Positions 1 to 9,338 of a DNA stretch of 64,000 nucleotides are shown in pieces. Source of the stretch: Sphingomonas sp. 7/4-4 (GTDB lineage: Bacteria; Pseudomonadota; Alphaproteobacteria; Sphingomonadales; Sphingomonadaceae). The DNA is taken from assembly GCF_027941955.1 (NCBI RefSeq), contig NZ_CP115960.1, forward strand, positions 2,418,001 through 2,482,000, given 5' to 3'. The translations under genes and the position numbers were made by a program. The notes under the pieces were generated by a model. That model was not told where the DNA came from. It did not search any database and was given only the letters and a program-made list of their open reading frames with translations. The stretch's first letter is position 1, and each line of letters starts with the position of its first letter.

Positions 1-2635
1 GCGATTGAGCTCGTCGGCGTCGACCGGCTTGGCGATCAGATCGGCGGCGATCCCGCGGGCGAGTTCGAAGAAGAAATCGGTCTTGTCGGGCGGGACCATG
101 CCCAATGCGATCAACTTGCCGCCCGATGCGAGGCCGAGCGGCCACTGGCTGGCGACGTTGGGCGAATAGCTCACCCCTGCCTGGCTGCGGAGCTGATCGA
201 TCAGGCGGTCGCGGAACACCGCGGCGAGCACGTCGAGCTTGCGGCTCTCGGTGATCCCTGCGCTGCCCCCGCCGGTCGGCCAGGCGATCGCCGCGGCCGC
301 CTGTTCGGGCTTGCCGGTGTGGGTGCGCACGACCGGCTTGTCGACATGCGCGGGGAAAGTGACGGGCGGCGGAGGCTCGGTGCCGGCGGGCCGCGGCTTC
401 ATTGCGCCGAACGTCTCCGCCACAGCCTTGACCGTCGCTTCGGAATCCATGTCGCCGAACACTTCGACTTCGATCGGGCCGCTGGCGAGCAGCGGCTCCC
501 ACAATTTGCGGAAGCTCGCCGGGGTAGTCGCCTCGATCGCCTCGCGCGAAGGGATGCCCCAGCGCGGGTCGTTCGAATGGAGCAGCCGCTCGAGGTCGCG
601 GCCGAGCACCGCGTCGGGCGACGAGGAGAGACCGGCATAGCCGGACAGCATCGCGGTCTTGGCACGGATCACCGGGTTCGGATCCCAGGCGGGTGCCACG
701 AGCTTGGCCGCGAACAGCCGCAGCTGATCGGGAAGATCGTCCTTGTTGGTCTGGCCGGCGAAGCGGAAGGCGTCCGAATCCACGTCGAAATCGAAGCCCA
801 TCTGGCGCCGGCCGATCAGCGCATCGAGCTCTTCCTGACCGAGCTTGCCGATGCCGCTCGCGACCAGCGCCATGTCGCCTGCCCAGGCCGGGCTCGGCCG
901 ATCGGCGGGCAGCCCGTTGAGGCCGCGCCCGAAGCGGACGTTGACATAGACCTTGCCGACTTCGGACGAATCCTTGCGCATCAGCAGATTGACGCCGTTG
1001 GCGAAGATGACCCTCTCGATCTGGAGCTCGGCCAGCGCCGGCGTGCGGCTCACGACCTTGCCCGGGGCGCCCAGCTTCGGAAGCTGCGCGAAAGTGACGT
1101 TGCCCAGCGCCTTGCGCTTCGCGCCGTTGGCGACGACGTCGGCCGCGAGCGCGGAGGTCACCTTGGTCACCAGCTGCGGATCGGGCGTGTGGGTGTTGAC
1201 CAATGCGCGCACCGCAGTGCCCTGGAACACGCGCTTCGATGCCGCCTGCACGGTTGCGGGCGTGAACATCTTCGCAGTCACCGCCGACTTGAAGATGTCG
1301 TACGACGCCTCGGGCGTGGTCACCGTCTCGTTGATGTCGACTGCCTCGACCAAGTCGTCGGCGAGCTTCATCCCCGATTCGACCGGCGCTGTGGAGATGC
1401 GCTGCTTCATCGACGATTCGATCTCGGCGACTTCGCGGTCGATCTCGGCCTGGGTGGGGGCAATGGTCTGCGCGTCGGCGATCACGCCGCGCACGTCGCG
1501 CAGCGCCGTCTCCCAGTCTGCGCCGACCGGCATGACGTTGACCGTGGTGACGTTGGCCGAGCGCGCAACGTCGCTCAGATCGGCACCCGCGGCGACGAAG
1601 CTGCCGCCCGACCGCGCTTTGGTTTCGAGCCGCCGGTTGATGATCCGGATCGCGACCAGATCGATCATGCGCTTCTGGTTGAAGATCACCGTGTCCGAAA
1701 ACACCGTCCATGGCCGCACGACCGCCATCATCGCCAGCGGCGGCACTGCCGGCTCGACGATGCTCGCCGCGACCGGCTGGCCCTCTACCGGCTTGCCGAA
1801 ATCCGGGGCCTGCGGCGTGGGTCCTTCGCCCTTCCAATCCGCGAAATGCTTTTGCACCATCGCTTCGAGCACGGCAGGATCCATGTCGCCGATGACGATC
1901 ACCACAGCCTTTTCGGGGCGGTACCAGCGATCGTGGAACGCCTTGACCGAAGCGGCGGTCGCCGCAGCCAGCGCCGCGGTGGTGCCGATCGGCTTGCGAT
2001 TGGCGACCGGCTGGCCGGCGAACATCAGGCCCAGCATCGCGTCCTGCATCCGCTCCTGCGCGCCCGGCTGCTCGCGCGCCTCGGCCAGCACCACCGGCCG
2101 CTCGGCGTTGAGCGAGACCTGGGTGATCGCCGGCGCGGACATCATGCCCGCCAGGATCTTGAAGCTCTCGTCCAGCCCCTGCGGCGTCGCGGTCGGCAGA
2201 TCGAGCTTGTAGACCGTCTGGGTGAAGGTGGTGCTCGCGTTCGAATCCGAGCCGAAGGTCACGCCGAGCCGCTGCCAGATCCGCTTCGATTCGCCGTCCG
2301 GAACGAAGGTCGATCCGCGGAAGGAGAGATGCTCGAGAAGGTGCGCGAAGCCGCGTTCGCTCTCCTGCTCGTTCAGCGAGCCCGCATCGATCTCGCACGC
2401 GCACCGAGACCTGGCCCGGCGGCACGCCGTTCCTGCGCACCGCATAGCGCAGGCCGTTCGGAAGCCGCCCGAATTTCCAGGCGTCGTCATGGACGAGGTC
2501 GCTGTTCTTGTAGAGCCACGGATCGTCCGCGGTCTGGACCGGCCGCGGCGCAGTCTGCGCCAGCACCGGCAGGGCCGGCGAGAGCGTGACGAGGGCAAGG
2601 GAGGCGAGGAGCGGCGACCGCAGGAAACGAAGCAT
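1..2635 (-). CDS. M16 family zinc peptidase, secreted; partial and frame-broken
   Basis: Insulinase/pitrilysin-type metallopeptidase, expected to degrade peptides in the periplasm. Translation from ATG at 2635 gives a signal peptide (MLRFLRSPLLASLALVTL, cleavage after an A-Q-T stretch). It then reads WLYKNSDLVHDDAW and a GLRYAVRRN stretch typical of the family N-terminus. The zinc motif HxxEH appears as HLLEH at 2329-2343. The frame changes near 2395-2402, between VSVRVR and IDAGSL: the downstream frame is offset by one extra base or two missing bases in a GCGCG run. Downstream of the break the frame stays open to the window edge, so the last part (perhaps 70 residues for a 950-residue family member) is missing. 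Large forward ORFs over this gene are high-GC shadows. The identity is clear; the break is probably a sequence error. Confidence 0.88.
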   Translation of the reverse strand, partial: MLRFLRSPLLASLALVTLSPALPVLAQTAPRPVQTADDPWLYKNSDLVHDDAWKFGRLPNGLRYAVRRNGVPPGQVSVRVRDRCGLAERAGERTRLRAPSRASLLPRIDLRSGRRIEADLAAARRDLRLGFEREHHLHPDGLQARSADRDAAGAGRELQDPGGHDVRAGDHPGLAQRRAAGGAGRGARAAGRAGADAGRDAGPDVRRPAGRQSQADRHHRGAGCGDRRFGQGVPRSLVPPRKGCGDRHRRHGSCRARSDGAKAFRGLEGRRTHAAGPGFRQAGRGPAGRGEHRRAGSAAAGDDGGRAAMDGVFGHGDLQPEAHDRSGRDPDHQPAARNQSAVGRQLRRRGCRSERRCALGQRHHGQRHAGRRRLGDGAARRARRDRRRADHCPHPGRDRPRSRRDRIVDEAAHLHSAGRIGDEARRRLGRGSRHQRDGDHARGVVRHLQVGGDCEDVHARNRAGGIEARVPGHCGARIGQHPHARSAAGDQGDLRARGRRRRQRREAQGAGQRHFRAASEAGRPGQGREPHAGAGRAPDREGHLRQRRQSADAQGFVRSRQGLCQRPLRARPQRAARRSAEPGLGRRHGAGRERHRQARSGRARCADRPAPDGLRFRRGFGRLPLRRPDQQGRSSRSAAAVRGQARGTRLGSEPGDPCQDRDAVRLCRSLLVARRGARPRPRAAAPFERPALGHPFARGDRGDYPGELPQIVGAAARQRPDRSRSVRRHGFRSDGQGCGGDVRRNEAAARRHRASAARHFPRACRQAGRAHPHRQARTGGRGDRLADRRGQRRDHREPQARRARRGVPRPPDRSAPQPGRGELFAQRRQPVAARPRIGRQVDRIGHGPARQDRFLLRTRPRDRRRSDRQAGRRRRAQS

Positions 2636-2815
2636 GGATCCCCATCTAATGGCGAATTGCCGCGCATGCCACCTTGGACCTTTCGCCCAGGTGTACGGCT
2701 TTGCCGGACGGCCGGAGTTCCGGACTCAATTCCCCGTGTGAGGGTGGACGATTCGTCCAATCGACCGTTGAACCGGAGTCGCTACGGCACCATCTCGGCG
2801 TCAAAGGAAATCGAC

Positions 2816-3079
2816 ATGGCTACCGATACTGCCCAAGCCTGGAGCGAGTTCCGGCGGATGATGCTGTGGATCGCATTGGCCGGCGTGCTGATGGTCGCCG
2901 GCGCGCTCTGGTATCTCTCGATCAACGACGCGCTGTATCTGTCGGCGATCCTCGCGACGATCGGCGGGGTGTTCCTCTCGACCCTGCTCGGCTGCGGATT
3001 GTTCGCTGCCGCCTTCTTCAGCGACAAGAGCGGGCATGACGCGGACGTGAGCAGCGCTACCAGCCACGACGCCGACTGA
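2816..3079 (+). CDS. Small two-TM membrane protein of unknown function
   Basis: An 87-residue protein starting MATDTAQAWSEFRRMM, with AAGGA about 8 bases upstream of the ATG. Two hydrophobic segments are visible, roughly residues 19-37 (WIALAGVLMVAGALWYL) and 45-67 (SAILATIGGVFLSTLLGCGLFAAAFF). A polar tail rich in Asp, Ser and His follows. It lies between the divergent M16 gene and the nfu gene. I recognise no named family; small proteins of this style are common in sphingomonads. The longer upstream reading in the same frame is an antisense extension over the peptidase gene and is not used. Confidence 0.75.
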   Translation: MATDTAQAWSEFRRMMLWIALAGVLMVAGALWYLSINDALYLSAILATIGGVFLSTLLGCGLFAAAFFSDKSGHDADVSSATSHDAD

Positions 3080-3141
3080 TTGTCCCCGCGAAACCTTTCG
3101 TTTCCCGTCCGCTGCTTGATCCGCGGGCGCCCAGGCGCCAC

Positions 3142-3726
3142 ATGACACGCATGCTGATCGAGACCGAAGCCACGCCCAACCCGGCGACGCTCAAGTTCCT
3201 CCCCGGACGCACGGTGATGGACGCAGGCACGCGCGACTTCGCGAATCCGGAGGATGCCGAGGCTTCGCCGCTCGCCGAGGCCCTGTTCGGGCTCGGCGAC
3301 GTGACCGGCGTGTTCTTCGGCCGCGACTTCATTTCGGTGACCGCGGCGCCGGGCGTCGAATGGCGCGAACTGAAGCCCGACATACTCTCGATCCTGCTCG
3401 ATCATTTCTCGGCCAACATGCCGCTGTTCCGCGCCGGCACCGCCGCGGGCTTCTCGGTGCCGGCCGAATCCGCCGATTTCGGCGACAATCCCGAGGATGC
3501 CGAGATCGTCGCGCAGATCCGCGAGCTGATCGAGACGCGCATCCGCCCCGCCGTCGCCAATGACGGCGGCGACATCGTCTATCGCGGGTTCGACGCGGGC
3601 AAGGTCTATCTCCAGATGCAGGGCGCCTGCGCGGGTTGCCCCTCCTCGACCGCGACGCTGAAGAACGGCATCGAGCAACTGCTCAAATATTACGTTCCCG
3701 AAGTCACCGAAGTCCGCGCGATCTAG
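3142..3726 (+). CDS. Nfu-type Fe-S cluster scaffold/carrier protein
   Basis: A 194-residue NifU-family protein that would carry and deliver Fe-S clusters to cytosolic apoproteins. The N-terminal Nfu_N domain is obvious from ETEATPNPATLKFLPG near the start. The C-terminal NifU-like domain carries the cluster-binding CxxC as GACAGCPSS near residue 161. Length and domain order match alphaproteobacterial Nfu. The start could be the first ATG (3142) or the one at 3151, which gives the usual MLIETEATPNP start. It is followed within 35 bases by the reductase gene on the same strand. Confidence 0.93.
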   Translation: MTRMLIETEATPNPATLKFLPGRTVMDAGTRDFANPEDAEASPLAEALFGLGDVTGVFFGRDFISVTAAPGVEWRELKPDILSILLDHFSANMPLFRAGTAAGFSVPAESADFGDNPEDAEIVAQIRELIETRIRPAVANDGGDIVYRGFDAGKVYLQMQGACAGCPSSTATLKNGIEQLLKYYVPEVTEVRAI

Positions 3727-3758
3727 GGTCGCGTCTCCCCGCCCGAAAGGATTTGCAC

Positions 3759-4352
3759 ATGGGCCGTCCCCTCGATGATGCGGGGCTGGATACGATCTTT
3801 CGTACCGCGCGCACCTATAACGGCTATGACGACACCCCGGTCACCGAGGCGGATATCCGGCGCATCTACGACCTGGTGAAGATGGGCCCGACTTCGGCCA
3901 ACCAGCAGTCGGCGCGCTTCGTCTGGCTGACGAGCCAGGAGAGCAAGGACAAGCTCGCCGATCTTTCGAGCAACACCAACGCCGCCAAGATCCGCAAGGC
4001 GCCCGCCGCGGTGATCATCGCGATGGATCTCGCGTTCAACGAGCATCTCCCCTGGCTCTTCCCGCATGCGCCGACCGCGAAGGACTGGTTCCCCGACGAC
4101 GCGGCGCGCTACGCTCAGGCTTTCCGCAACTCCTCGCTGCAGGGCGCCTATTTCATCATCGCGGCGCGCGCGCTGGGTTTCGATACGGGCCCGATGTCGG
4201 GATTCGACAACGCCAAGGTTGACGCAGCCTTTTTCAGCGACCAGCCCAATCTGAAGTCCAACTTCATTTCAACGCTGGGCCATGGCGACCCTTCCACCAT
4301 CTTCGAACGACTTCCCCGTCCCGAGTTCGACCAGTTCAACCGGGTCGTCTGA
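3759..4352 (+). CDS. RutE-like malonic semialdehyde reductase / nitroreductase-family protein
   Basis: A 197-residue flavin-dependent nitroreductase-family protein of the RutE/HadB type. It reads MGRPLDDAGLDTIFRTARTY, then KMGPTSANQQSARFVW, the usual FMN-site region of this group. GFDTGPMSGFDNAKVDAAFF near the C-terminus is characteristic of RutE relatives. RutE itself reduces malonic semialdehyde in pyrimidine breakdown, but no other rut gene is present here, so the substrate is uncertain. GAAAGG precedes the ATG. The gene ends five bases before the tsaB start. Confidence 0.87.
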   Translation: MGRPLDDAGLDTIFRTARTYNGYDDTPVTEADIRRIYDLVKMGPTSANQQSARFVWLTSQESKDKLADLSSNTNAAKIRKAPAAVIIAMDLAFNEHLPWLFPHAPTAKDWFPDDAARYAQAFRNSSLQGAYFIIAARALGFDTGPMSGFDNAKVDAAFFSDQPNLKSNFISTLGHGDPSTIFERLPRPEFDQFNRVV

Positions 4353-4356
4353 CGCA

Positions 4357-4986
4357 TTGACCACGCTCGTCATCGAAACCGCGACCGCCGCCTGTTCGGT
4401 GGCGCTGCTGCGCGGCGGCGAAGTGGTAGCGAGCGCGCACGAAGTGGTCGGGCGCGGGCATGCCGAGCGGTTGGTGCCGATGATCGGCGGGCTGCCCGGG
4501 CAGGGCCGCGCAGCCCGCATCCTCGTCGATGTCGGTCCCGGCAGCTTCACCGGCGTTCGCGTCGGCCTCGCCGCGGCTTTGGGGCTCGCGATCGGCTGGC
4601 AGGCGGAGGTCTTCGGCTATTCGTCGCTCGCATTGATCGCCGCAGCCGGATTCCATGCACATCCGGAGTGGCCCACGCTTGCCGTGATCCTCGAAGGCGG
4701 GCACGGTGAAGTCTTCATGCAGTCGTTCACGGCATCGCCACTCGCCTCCGAAGGTCCGCTCAAGTCGCTGATACCCTCCGCGGCGCTCGCGGCACTCGAA
4801 GGTCGTCGGGCGATCGGCAGCGGCGTTCGCCATCTGGCGGCGCTGGACGCGGGGCTCGAGGCAATAGAGGCGCTCCCCGCGCCGAGGATGCGCGGCTGCT
4901 CCCCCGATTTCGCGAACCTGCCCGCGCGCCCGATCTATGGCCGCCCGCCCGACGCGCGGACGCTTGCGGAGCGTGGTCTCGCATGA
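4357..4986 (+). CDS. tsaB: tRNA threonylcarbamoyladenosine biosynthesis protein TsaB
   Basis: TsaB pairs with TsaD to make the universal t6A modification at tRNA position 37. I place the start at TTG 4357, because the protein then begins TTLVIETATAACSVALL, the conserved ASKHA N-terminus. The long upstream extension overlaps rutE in another frame. The motif VGPGSFTGVRVGLAAALGLA near residue 60 is the TsaB signature. Length is 209 residues. The stop overlaps the rimI start as ATGA, a standard tsaB-rimI arrangement that implies coupled translation. Confidence 0.93.
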   Translation: MTTLVIETATAACSVALLRGGEVVASAHEVVGRGHAERLVPMIGGLPGQGRAARILVDVGPGSFTGVRVGLAAALGLAIGWQAEVFGYSSLALIAAAGFHAHPEWPTLAVILEGGHGEVFMQSFTASPLASEGPLKSLIPSAALAALEGRRAIGSGVRHLAALDAGLEAIEALPAPRMRGCSPDFANLPARPIYGRPPDARTLAERGLA

Positions 4987-5459
4987 GCAGCACGCTCAAC
5001 ATCACCGAATTGCGCGAGGGCGGATCGCAGGATCTGACCGAAGTCATCCGCATCATGCAGGATGCCTTCGATCCGCGCTTCGGCGAAGCATGGACCAGCG
5101 CGCAATGCCTGGGGATGCTCTCGCTTCCCGGCGTATGGCTGGTGATCGCCAGCCTCGACGGCAACGACGCGGGCTTCGCATTGGCACGCTCGACCGGCGA
5201 CGAGGCCGAGTTGCTGCTGCTGGCGACGCGCCCCGCAGCGCGCCGCCGCGGCGTTGCCGGAGCGCTGCTCCGCGCCATCATCGCCGAAGCGCGGAATCGC
5301 GGAGTCCTTCAACTTCATCTTGAGGTACGCGCGGGAAACGATGCCGTCCGGCTATACCGTCGCGAAGGTTTCGAGAAGGTCGGCGAGCGCAGGAACTATT
5401 ATAGGGGCAAGACGGGGCAGGCGTTTGATGCTCATACCTATGCGCGCAAGCTTGCCTGA
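4983..5459 (+). CDS. rimI: Ribosomal protein alanine N-acetyltransferase RimI
   Basis: A 158-residue GNAT acetyltransferase. The acetyl-CoA loop is seen as ATRPAARRRGVAGALL, followed by LEVRAGNDAVRLYRREGFEKVGERRNYY, the RimI C-terminal pattern. RimI acetylates the N-terminus of ribosomal protein S18 and sometimes other proteins. It overlaps tsaB by four bases, and the tsaB-rimI pairing strengthens the call. Confidence 0.92.
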   Translation: MSSTLNITELREGGSQDLTEVIRIMQDAFDPRFGEAWTSAQCLGMLSLPGVWLVIASLDGNDAGFALARSTGDEAELLLLATRPAARRRGVAGALLRAIIAEARNRGVLQLHLEVRAGNDAVRLYRREGFEKVGERRNYYRGKTGQAFDAHTYARKLA

Positions 5460-5568
5460 TTTTTTCGTAACTGAAGGCCAACGACCTTGCCTTTGGTTTG
5501 TAACGGCCCGATAGGGCCCTCGCAGACGGCATTAATAGTCGTCGATAATTTGGGTCGAAGGGAACACC

Positions 5569-5982
5569 ATGGACAATTCAGCTGACATTCAGGAAACGCT
5601 CATCACGCTGACCGCGGATATTGTCGCGGCGCATGTGAGCAACAATAGCGTTGCAGTTTCGGATCTTCCCGTGCTTATTCAGAATGTTCACGGCGCATTG
5701 ACCGGCCTCGGCCGCGTCGTCGCAGAACCTGAAGTGAAGCAGGAGCCGGCTGTTTCGATCCGTTCTTCGGTGAAGCCGGACTTCATCGTCTGCCTCGAAG
5801 ACGGCAAGAAGCTCAAGATGCTCAAGCGTCACTTGATGACGCACTATCAGATGACCCCGGAACAGTATCGCGCGAAGTGGAATCTTCCTGCTGACTATCC
5901 CATGGTCGCTCCCAATTATGCCGAGCAGCGCCGCACGCTCGCCAAGAAGATCGGTCTCGGCACCAAGCGCCGCAAGCGCTGA
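5569..5982 (+). CDS. MucR/Ros-family transcriptional regulator
   Basis: A 137-residue regulator of the MucR/Ros family, which controls exopolysaccharide, motility and cell-cycle genes in alphaproteobacteria. The zinc-finger region reads [18 protein letters not shown] then [20 protein letters not shown]. The metal site is thus the Cys-x2-Asp...His type, not classic C2H2. The tail [12 protein letters not shown] is basic, as in homologues. The ATG at 5569 follows GAAGGGAAC. A GGCCCgataGGGCC hairpin lies at about 5504-5518 in the upstream gap, and a clear terminator follows the gene. Confidence 0.93.
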   Translation: MDNSADIQETLITLTADIVAAHVSNNSVAVSDLPVLIQNVHGALTGLGRVVAEPEVKQEPAVSIRSSVKPDFIVCLEDGKKLKMLKRHLMTHYQMTPEQYRAKWNLPADYPMVAPNYAEQRRTLAKKIGLGTKRRKR

Positions 5983-6014
5983 GCCTTTCGCCGCCTTCCA
6001 GAGGTGGGAAAATC

Positions 6015-6049
6015 AAACGCCGGTCCGGGGATGCCCGGGCCGGCGTTTT
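6015..6049 (+). terminator. Rho-independent terminator after mucR
   Basis: AAACGCCGGTCCGGG and CCCGGGCCGGCGTTTT form a strong GC-rich hairpin with a T run, about 30 bases after the mucR stop. It separates mucR from fur. Confidence 0.8.
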
Positions 6050-6091
6050 GCTGCCCCTTCCCCTCGCGCGCATTGACGTTACATCGGCGCC

Positions 6092-6514
6092 ATGCCGCGG
6101 AAAATCGATCTCGAAGCCCTGTGCCACGAAAAGGGCCTGCGCATCACCGAACAGCGAAAGGTGATCGCGCGCGTCCTCTCCGATGCCGAAGACCATCCCG
6201 ATGTCGAGAAGGTCTATGAGCGCGCCTCAGCGATCGATCCGGGCATCTCGATCGCCACGGTCTATCGCACGGTGCGCCTGTTCGAAGAGGCCGGCATCCT
6301 CGACCGTCACGATTTCGGTGACGGCCGCGCACGCTACGAACCCGCGCCCGAAGCGCATCACGACCATCTGATCGACGTCGAATCGGGCAAGGTGATCGAA
6401 TTCGTCGATCCCGAACTCGAACTGCTCCAGAAGCAGATCGCCGAGCGCCTCGGCTTCCGCCTCGTCGACCACCGCATGGAACTCTACGGCGTCGCGCTCG
6501 ACCGGAAGAGCTGA
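6092..6514 (+). CDS. fur: Fur/Mur-family metalloregulator
   Basis: A 140-residue ferric-uptake-type repressor. The winged-helix domain contains GLRITEQRKVIARVLSDAEDHPD and ISIATVYRTVRLFEEAGIL. The dimerisation domain has the metal-binding HHDHLIDVESGKVIEF. In many Fur proteins this stretch carries a CxxC zinc site; here the two positions are not Cys, which matches the alphaproteobacterial Fur/Mur group that can respond to Mn or Fe. The start at 6092 gives the usual MPRKIDLEALC N-terminus. It lies downstream of the terminator and upstream of a REP-like repeat. Confidence 0.92.
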   Translation: MPRKIDLEALCHEKGLRITEQRKVIARVLSDAEDHPDVEKVYERASAIDPGISIATVYRTVRLFEEAGILDRHDFGDGRARYEPAPEAHHDHLIDVESGKVIEFVDPELELLQKQIAERLGFRLVDHRMELYGVALDRKS

Positions 6515-6528
6515 GCGCAAACCCTTCA

Positions 6529-6615
6529 CCGTTCGCGCTGAGCTTGTCGAAGCGCCACTATCCAGGAGTGCGTCGCTCGTGGATCACCGCCCTTCGACAA
6601 GCTCAGGGCGAACGG
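6529..6615. repeat. REP-like inverted repeat
   Basis: Arms at 6529-6552 and 6590-6615 are near-perfect inverted copies (CCGTTCGCgCTGAGCTTGTCG against CGACAAGCTCAGGGCGAACGG). They are separated by about 37 bases. This motif is a familiar intergenic palindrome of sphingomonads. It sits between fur and plsC, and its right end abuts the plsC ribosome-binding site. Confidence 0.75.
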
Positions 6616-6626
6616 AGGGGGCATGT

Positions 6627-7474
6627 GTGGACTCGCGCCGCGCGGAGGCCGCGGAAGGCGCCACTACCCAACTGACCTTGTCGGAACAGGCCCGCATGTG
6701 GGGCCGCGTCGGACTGCTGCTGCTCGCGGTCCTCACCCATGTGCCGATGTATTATCTGTGGCGGCTGCTGCGCCTGCCCATGCCGTGGCCGCGCTGGTTC
6801 CTCGGCCGCGCCGCGCGCATCGCCGGTGCCCGCGTCGTCAAGATCGGCACGCCGCTGCGCCGCGACGTCTTCTATGTCTCCAACCATCTGAGCTGGATCG
6901 ACATCCTCGCGCTCGGCGGCGCGAGCGGCACCGCGTTCGTCGCCAAGGCCGAGATCGGCGCCGCGCCGGTGGTCGGCTGGCTCGCGGGAATGAACCGCAC
7001 CGTCTATGTAAAGCGCGAGAACCGGCTGGGAGTCGCCGAACAGATCAACCAGCTGCGCGAGGCGCTCGCCGATAATTGGGCGATCACGATCTTCCCCGAA
7101 GGCACCACCACCGACGGCAAGTCGCTGCTGCCGTTCAAGACCTGATGCTGCGCGTGCTCGAGCCGCCGCCCCCCGGCGTGATGGTCCAGCCGGTGCTGCT
7201 CGATTATGGCGATTTCAGCGAGGAGATCGGCTGGATCGGCCAGGAGCGCGGCCTCAACAACGCCCGCCGCATCCTCGCGCGCAAGGGAAACTTCGAACTC
7301 AAGGTCCATTTCCTCGAACCGTTCGATCCGCGCGACTATCCCGGCCGCAAGGCGATCGCCGCGGAAAGCCGGCGGCGCATCGAGGAAGCGCTGGTCGCCG
7401 CACTGGGTCATCCGCTGCGCCCGTTCCGCTATGCCGAGGAAGCGATCGGGTACAAGGCGCCGACCAACCAATGA
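6627..7474 (+). CDS. plsC: 1-acylglycerol-3-phosphate acyltransferase PlsC, frame-broken
   Basis: Lysophosphatidate acyltransferase making phosphatidic acid at the inner membrane. Motif I is NHLSWIDILAL (the HxxxxD equivalent) and motif III is FPEGTTTDGKSLLPFK. A hydrophobic segment (GLLLLAVLTHVPMYYLW) precedes them. The first frame stops at 7145, but the adjacent frame continues with MLRVLEPPPPGVMVQPVLLDYG to 7474, exactly the family continuation. One missing base near 7141 explains the break. I choose GTG 6627, because GGAGGGGG lies five bases upstream. The stop codon sits at the edge of a second repeat. Confidence 0.85.
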
Positions 7475-7556
7475 CGTCACCCCGGCGAAAGCCGGGATCC
7501 AGAGCCAAAAGCTTCACGGCCGGCCGCTCAGGACCCCGGCTTTCGCCGGGGTGACG
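7475..7556. repeat. Inverted repeat, CACCCCGGCGAAAGCCGGG family
   Basis: Arms at 7475-7500 (GTCACCCCGGCGAAAGCCGG...) and 7530-7556 (its inverse, ...CCGGCTTTCGCCGGGGTGAC) flank a 30-base loop. Each arm is also internally palindromic. It fills the gap between plsC and miaB and may act as a bidirectional terminator or REP element. Confidence 0.75.
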
Positions 7557-7588
7557 AATTGCGTCACGCAAGCTATAGCCCCGCCCAA

Positions 7589-8917
7589 ATGAAACCGACC
7601 CCGAAAACCTTCCACGTCAAGTCGTTCGGCTGCCAGATGAACGTCTATGACGGCGAGCGCATGGGCGAGCTGATGGCCGCCCAGGGCATGACCGCGACCG
7701 ACGACGCCAATGCCGCCGACCTCGTCGTGCTCAACACCTGCCACATCCGCGAACGGGCGACCGAGAAGGTCTATTCGGACATCGGCCGAATTCGCAAGGA
7801 AGCTTTGCGGAAGCACGGCAAGGACCCGATGATCGCCGTCGCCGGCTGCGTCGCGCAGGCCGAGGGCGCCGAGATCGTCAGCCGCGCCAAGGTCGACGTA
7901 GTCGTCGGCCCGCAGGCCTATCATAACTTGCCGCAGCTCGTCGCCGACGCCGCCGCGGGCAAGTCGGCGCTCGACACCGACATGCCGGCGATGAGCAAAT
8001 TCGGTGCGCTGCCCGCGCGCCGGAAAGTCGGCCCCTCTGCCTTCCTCACCGTGCAGGAGGGTTGCGACAAGTTCTGCACCTATTGCGTCGTGCCCTATAC
8101 GCGTGGCGCCGAAGTCAGCCGGCCGTTCGACGCGATCGTCGACGAGGCCAGGGCCCTGGTCGATGCCGGCGCGCGCGAGATCACCCTGCTCGGGCAGAAC
8201 GTCAATGCGTGGGACGACGCGGCGGGCAACGGCCTGCACGGCCTGATCCGCGCGCTCGACCGGATCGAGGGGCTGCACCGCATCCGCTACACCACCAGCC
8301 ATCCCAACGACATGCGCGAAGGGCTGATCCGCGCGCATGCCGAGGTCGAGAAACTGATGCCCTATCTGCATTTGCCGGTGCAGGCGGGCAGCGACCGCAT
8401 CCTCAAGGCGATGAACCGGTCGCACACCCGCGCATCCTATCTCGCCTTGCACGAGCGCGTACGCGCCGCGCGGCCCGACATCGCATTGTCCGGCGACTTC
8501 ATCGTCGGCTTCCCGGGCGAAACCGACGCGGACTTCGCCGATACGCTGAGCCTGATCGACGAAGTCGGCTATGCCGCGAGCTTCAGCTTCAAATATAGTC
8601 CTCGCCCCGGCACGCCCGCGGCCGAGATGACCGACGGATTCGTGCCGGAGCCGGTGATGGATGAACGCCTCCAGCGCCTCCAGTCCGCGATCGCCCGCGA
8701 TCAGGCGGCGTTCAACGCGACCACGCTCGGCAAGACATGCACGGTGCTGATCGAGCGCAAGGGCAAGCTCCCCGGCCAGATGCTCGGCAAGTCGCCCTGG
8801 CTGCAATCGGTCCATCTGATGACCGACGCACAGATCGGCGACCTGATCGAAGTCAAGATCGTCCGCGCCGATCCCAATTCGCTGGCCGGCGTGGAGCGGG
8901 TGCGGGCGGCGGCCTGA
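7589..8917 (+). CDS. miaB: tRNA-2-methylthio-N6-dimethylallyladenosine synthase MiaB
   Basis: Radical-SAM methylthiotransferase acting on i6A37 of tRNA. The 442-residue protein begins [21 protein letters not shown], whose Cys is the first of the auxiliary-cluster cysteines (others in LNTCHIRE and [11 protein letters not shown]). The radical-SAM triad is [10 protein letters not shown]-terminal TRAM domain contains [19 protein letters not shown]. The start is ATG 7589; the frame extends farther upstream, but only through the repeat. Intact in one frame. Confidence 0.95.
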   Translation: MKPTPKTFHVKSFGCQMNVYDGERMGELMAAQGMTATDDANAADLVVLNTCHIRERATEKVYSDIGRIRKEALRKHGKDPMIAVAGCVAQAEGAEIVSRAKVDVVVGPQAYHNLPQLVADAAAGKSALDTDMPAMSKFGALPARRKVGPSAFLTVQEGCDKFCTYCVVPYTRGAEVSRPFDAIVDEARALVDAGAREITLLGQNVNAWDDAAGNGLHGLIRALDRIEGLHRIRYTTSHPNDMREGLIRAHAEVEKLMPYLHLPVQAGSDRILKAMNRSHTRASYLALHERVRAARPDIALSGDFIVGFPGETDADFADTLSLIDEVGYAASFSFKYSPRPGTPAAEMTDGFVPEPVMDERLQRLQSAIARDQAAFNATTLGKTCTVLIERKGKLPGQMLGKSPWLQSVHLMTDAQIGDLIEVKIVRADPNSLAGVERVRAAA

Positions 8918-8960
8918 GGCCGAAAGCTGAATGTCCTAACGACCCGGCAGCGAATGCTAA

Positions 8961-9065
8961 GCCCCTCCCCTTCAGGGGAGGGGTTGGGGTGGGGCAGTGC
9001 CCCAAGCGCAGGCTCGGTGAGACGGACAGGCCCCACCCCCAACCCCTCCCCTGAAGGGGAGGGGC
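8961..9065. repeat. Long palindromic repeat, copy 1 (CCCCTCCCCTTCAGGGGAGG family)
   Basis: A palindrome of about 105 bases. The left arm (8961-8995) is itself a hairpin, and the right arm (9030-9065) is its inverse. Copy 2 at 10359-10464 is nearly the reverse complement of this one, including the inner words GGGGCAGTGCCC and CGGTGAGAC. The 270 bases between copy 1 and phoH show no convincing gene. Confidence 0.85.
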
Positions 9066-9338
9066 TAAGAAGGGCCGCCTTCCACCAATAGCAGATGCAG
9101 GCTGACACCGGCCCGCCCGCATCTGTCGTCGCGAGGTCACACACGCACTTTATTCGTCCCGTGCCTCGCCCGCCCCTGTCTTTGTAGGATTTCCTCTGCC
9201 ATCGTCGCAGCGACTCATGCGCACGGAACCACCTGCTCCGCTCCCAGTTGGCCTATCGAGGCCCCGCATGCCCCGCGTTTCAAAGTTGACGAATGAACCG
9301 CGACTCCCGCAACTTTGCCTTACCCCCGAAAGGACCGC

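Noticed and set aside
319..2589. Forward ORF of 756 codons over the M16 peptidase
   Set aside because: Low-complexity Arg/His/Asp-rich translation with no recognisable domain. The reverse strand encodes a clear HxxEH peptidase.
7514..8815. Minus-strand ORF of 433 codons over miaB
   Set aside because: Shadow of miaB, which carries all radical-SAM motifs in the forward frame.
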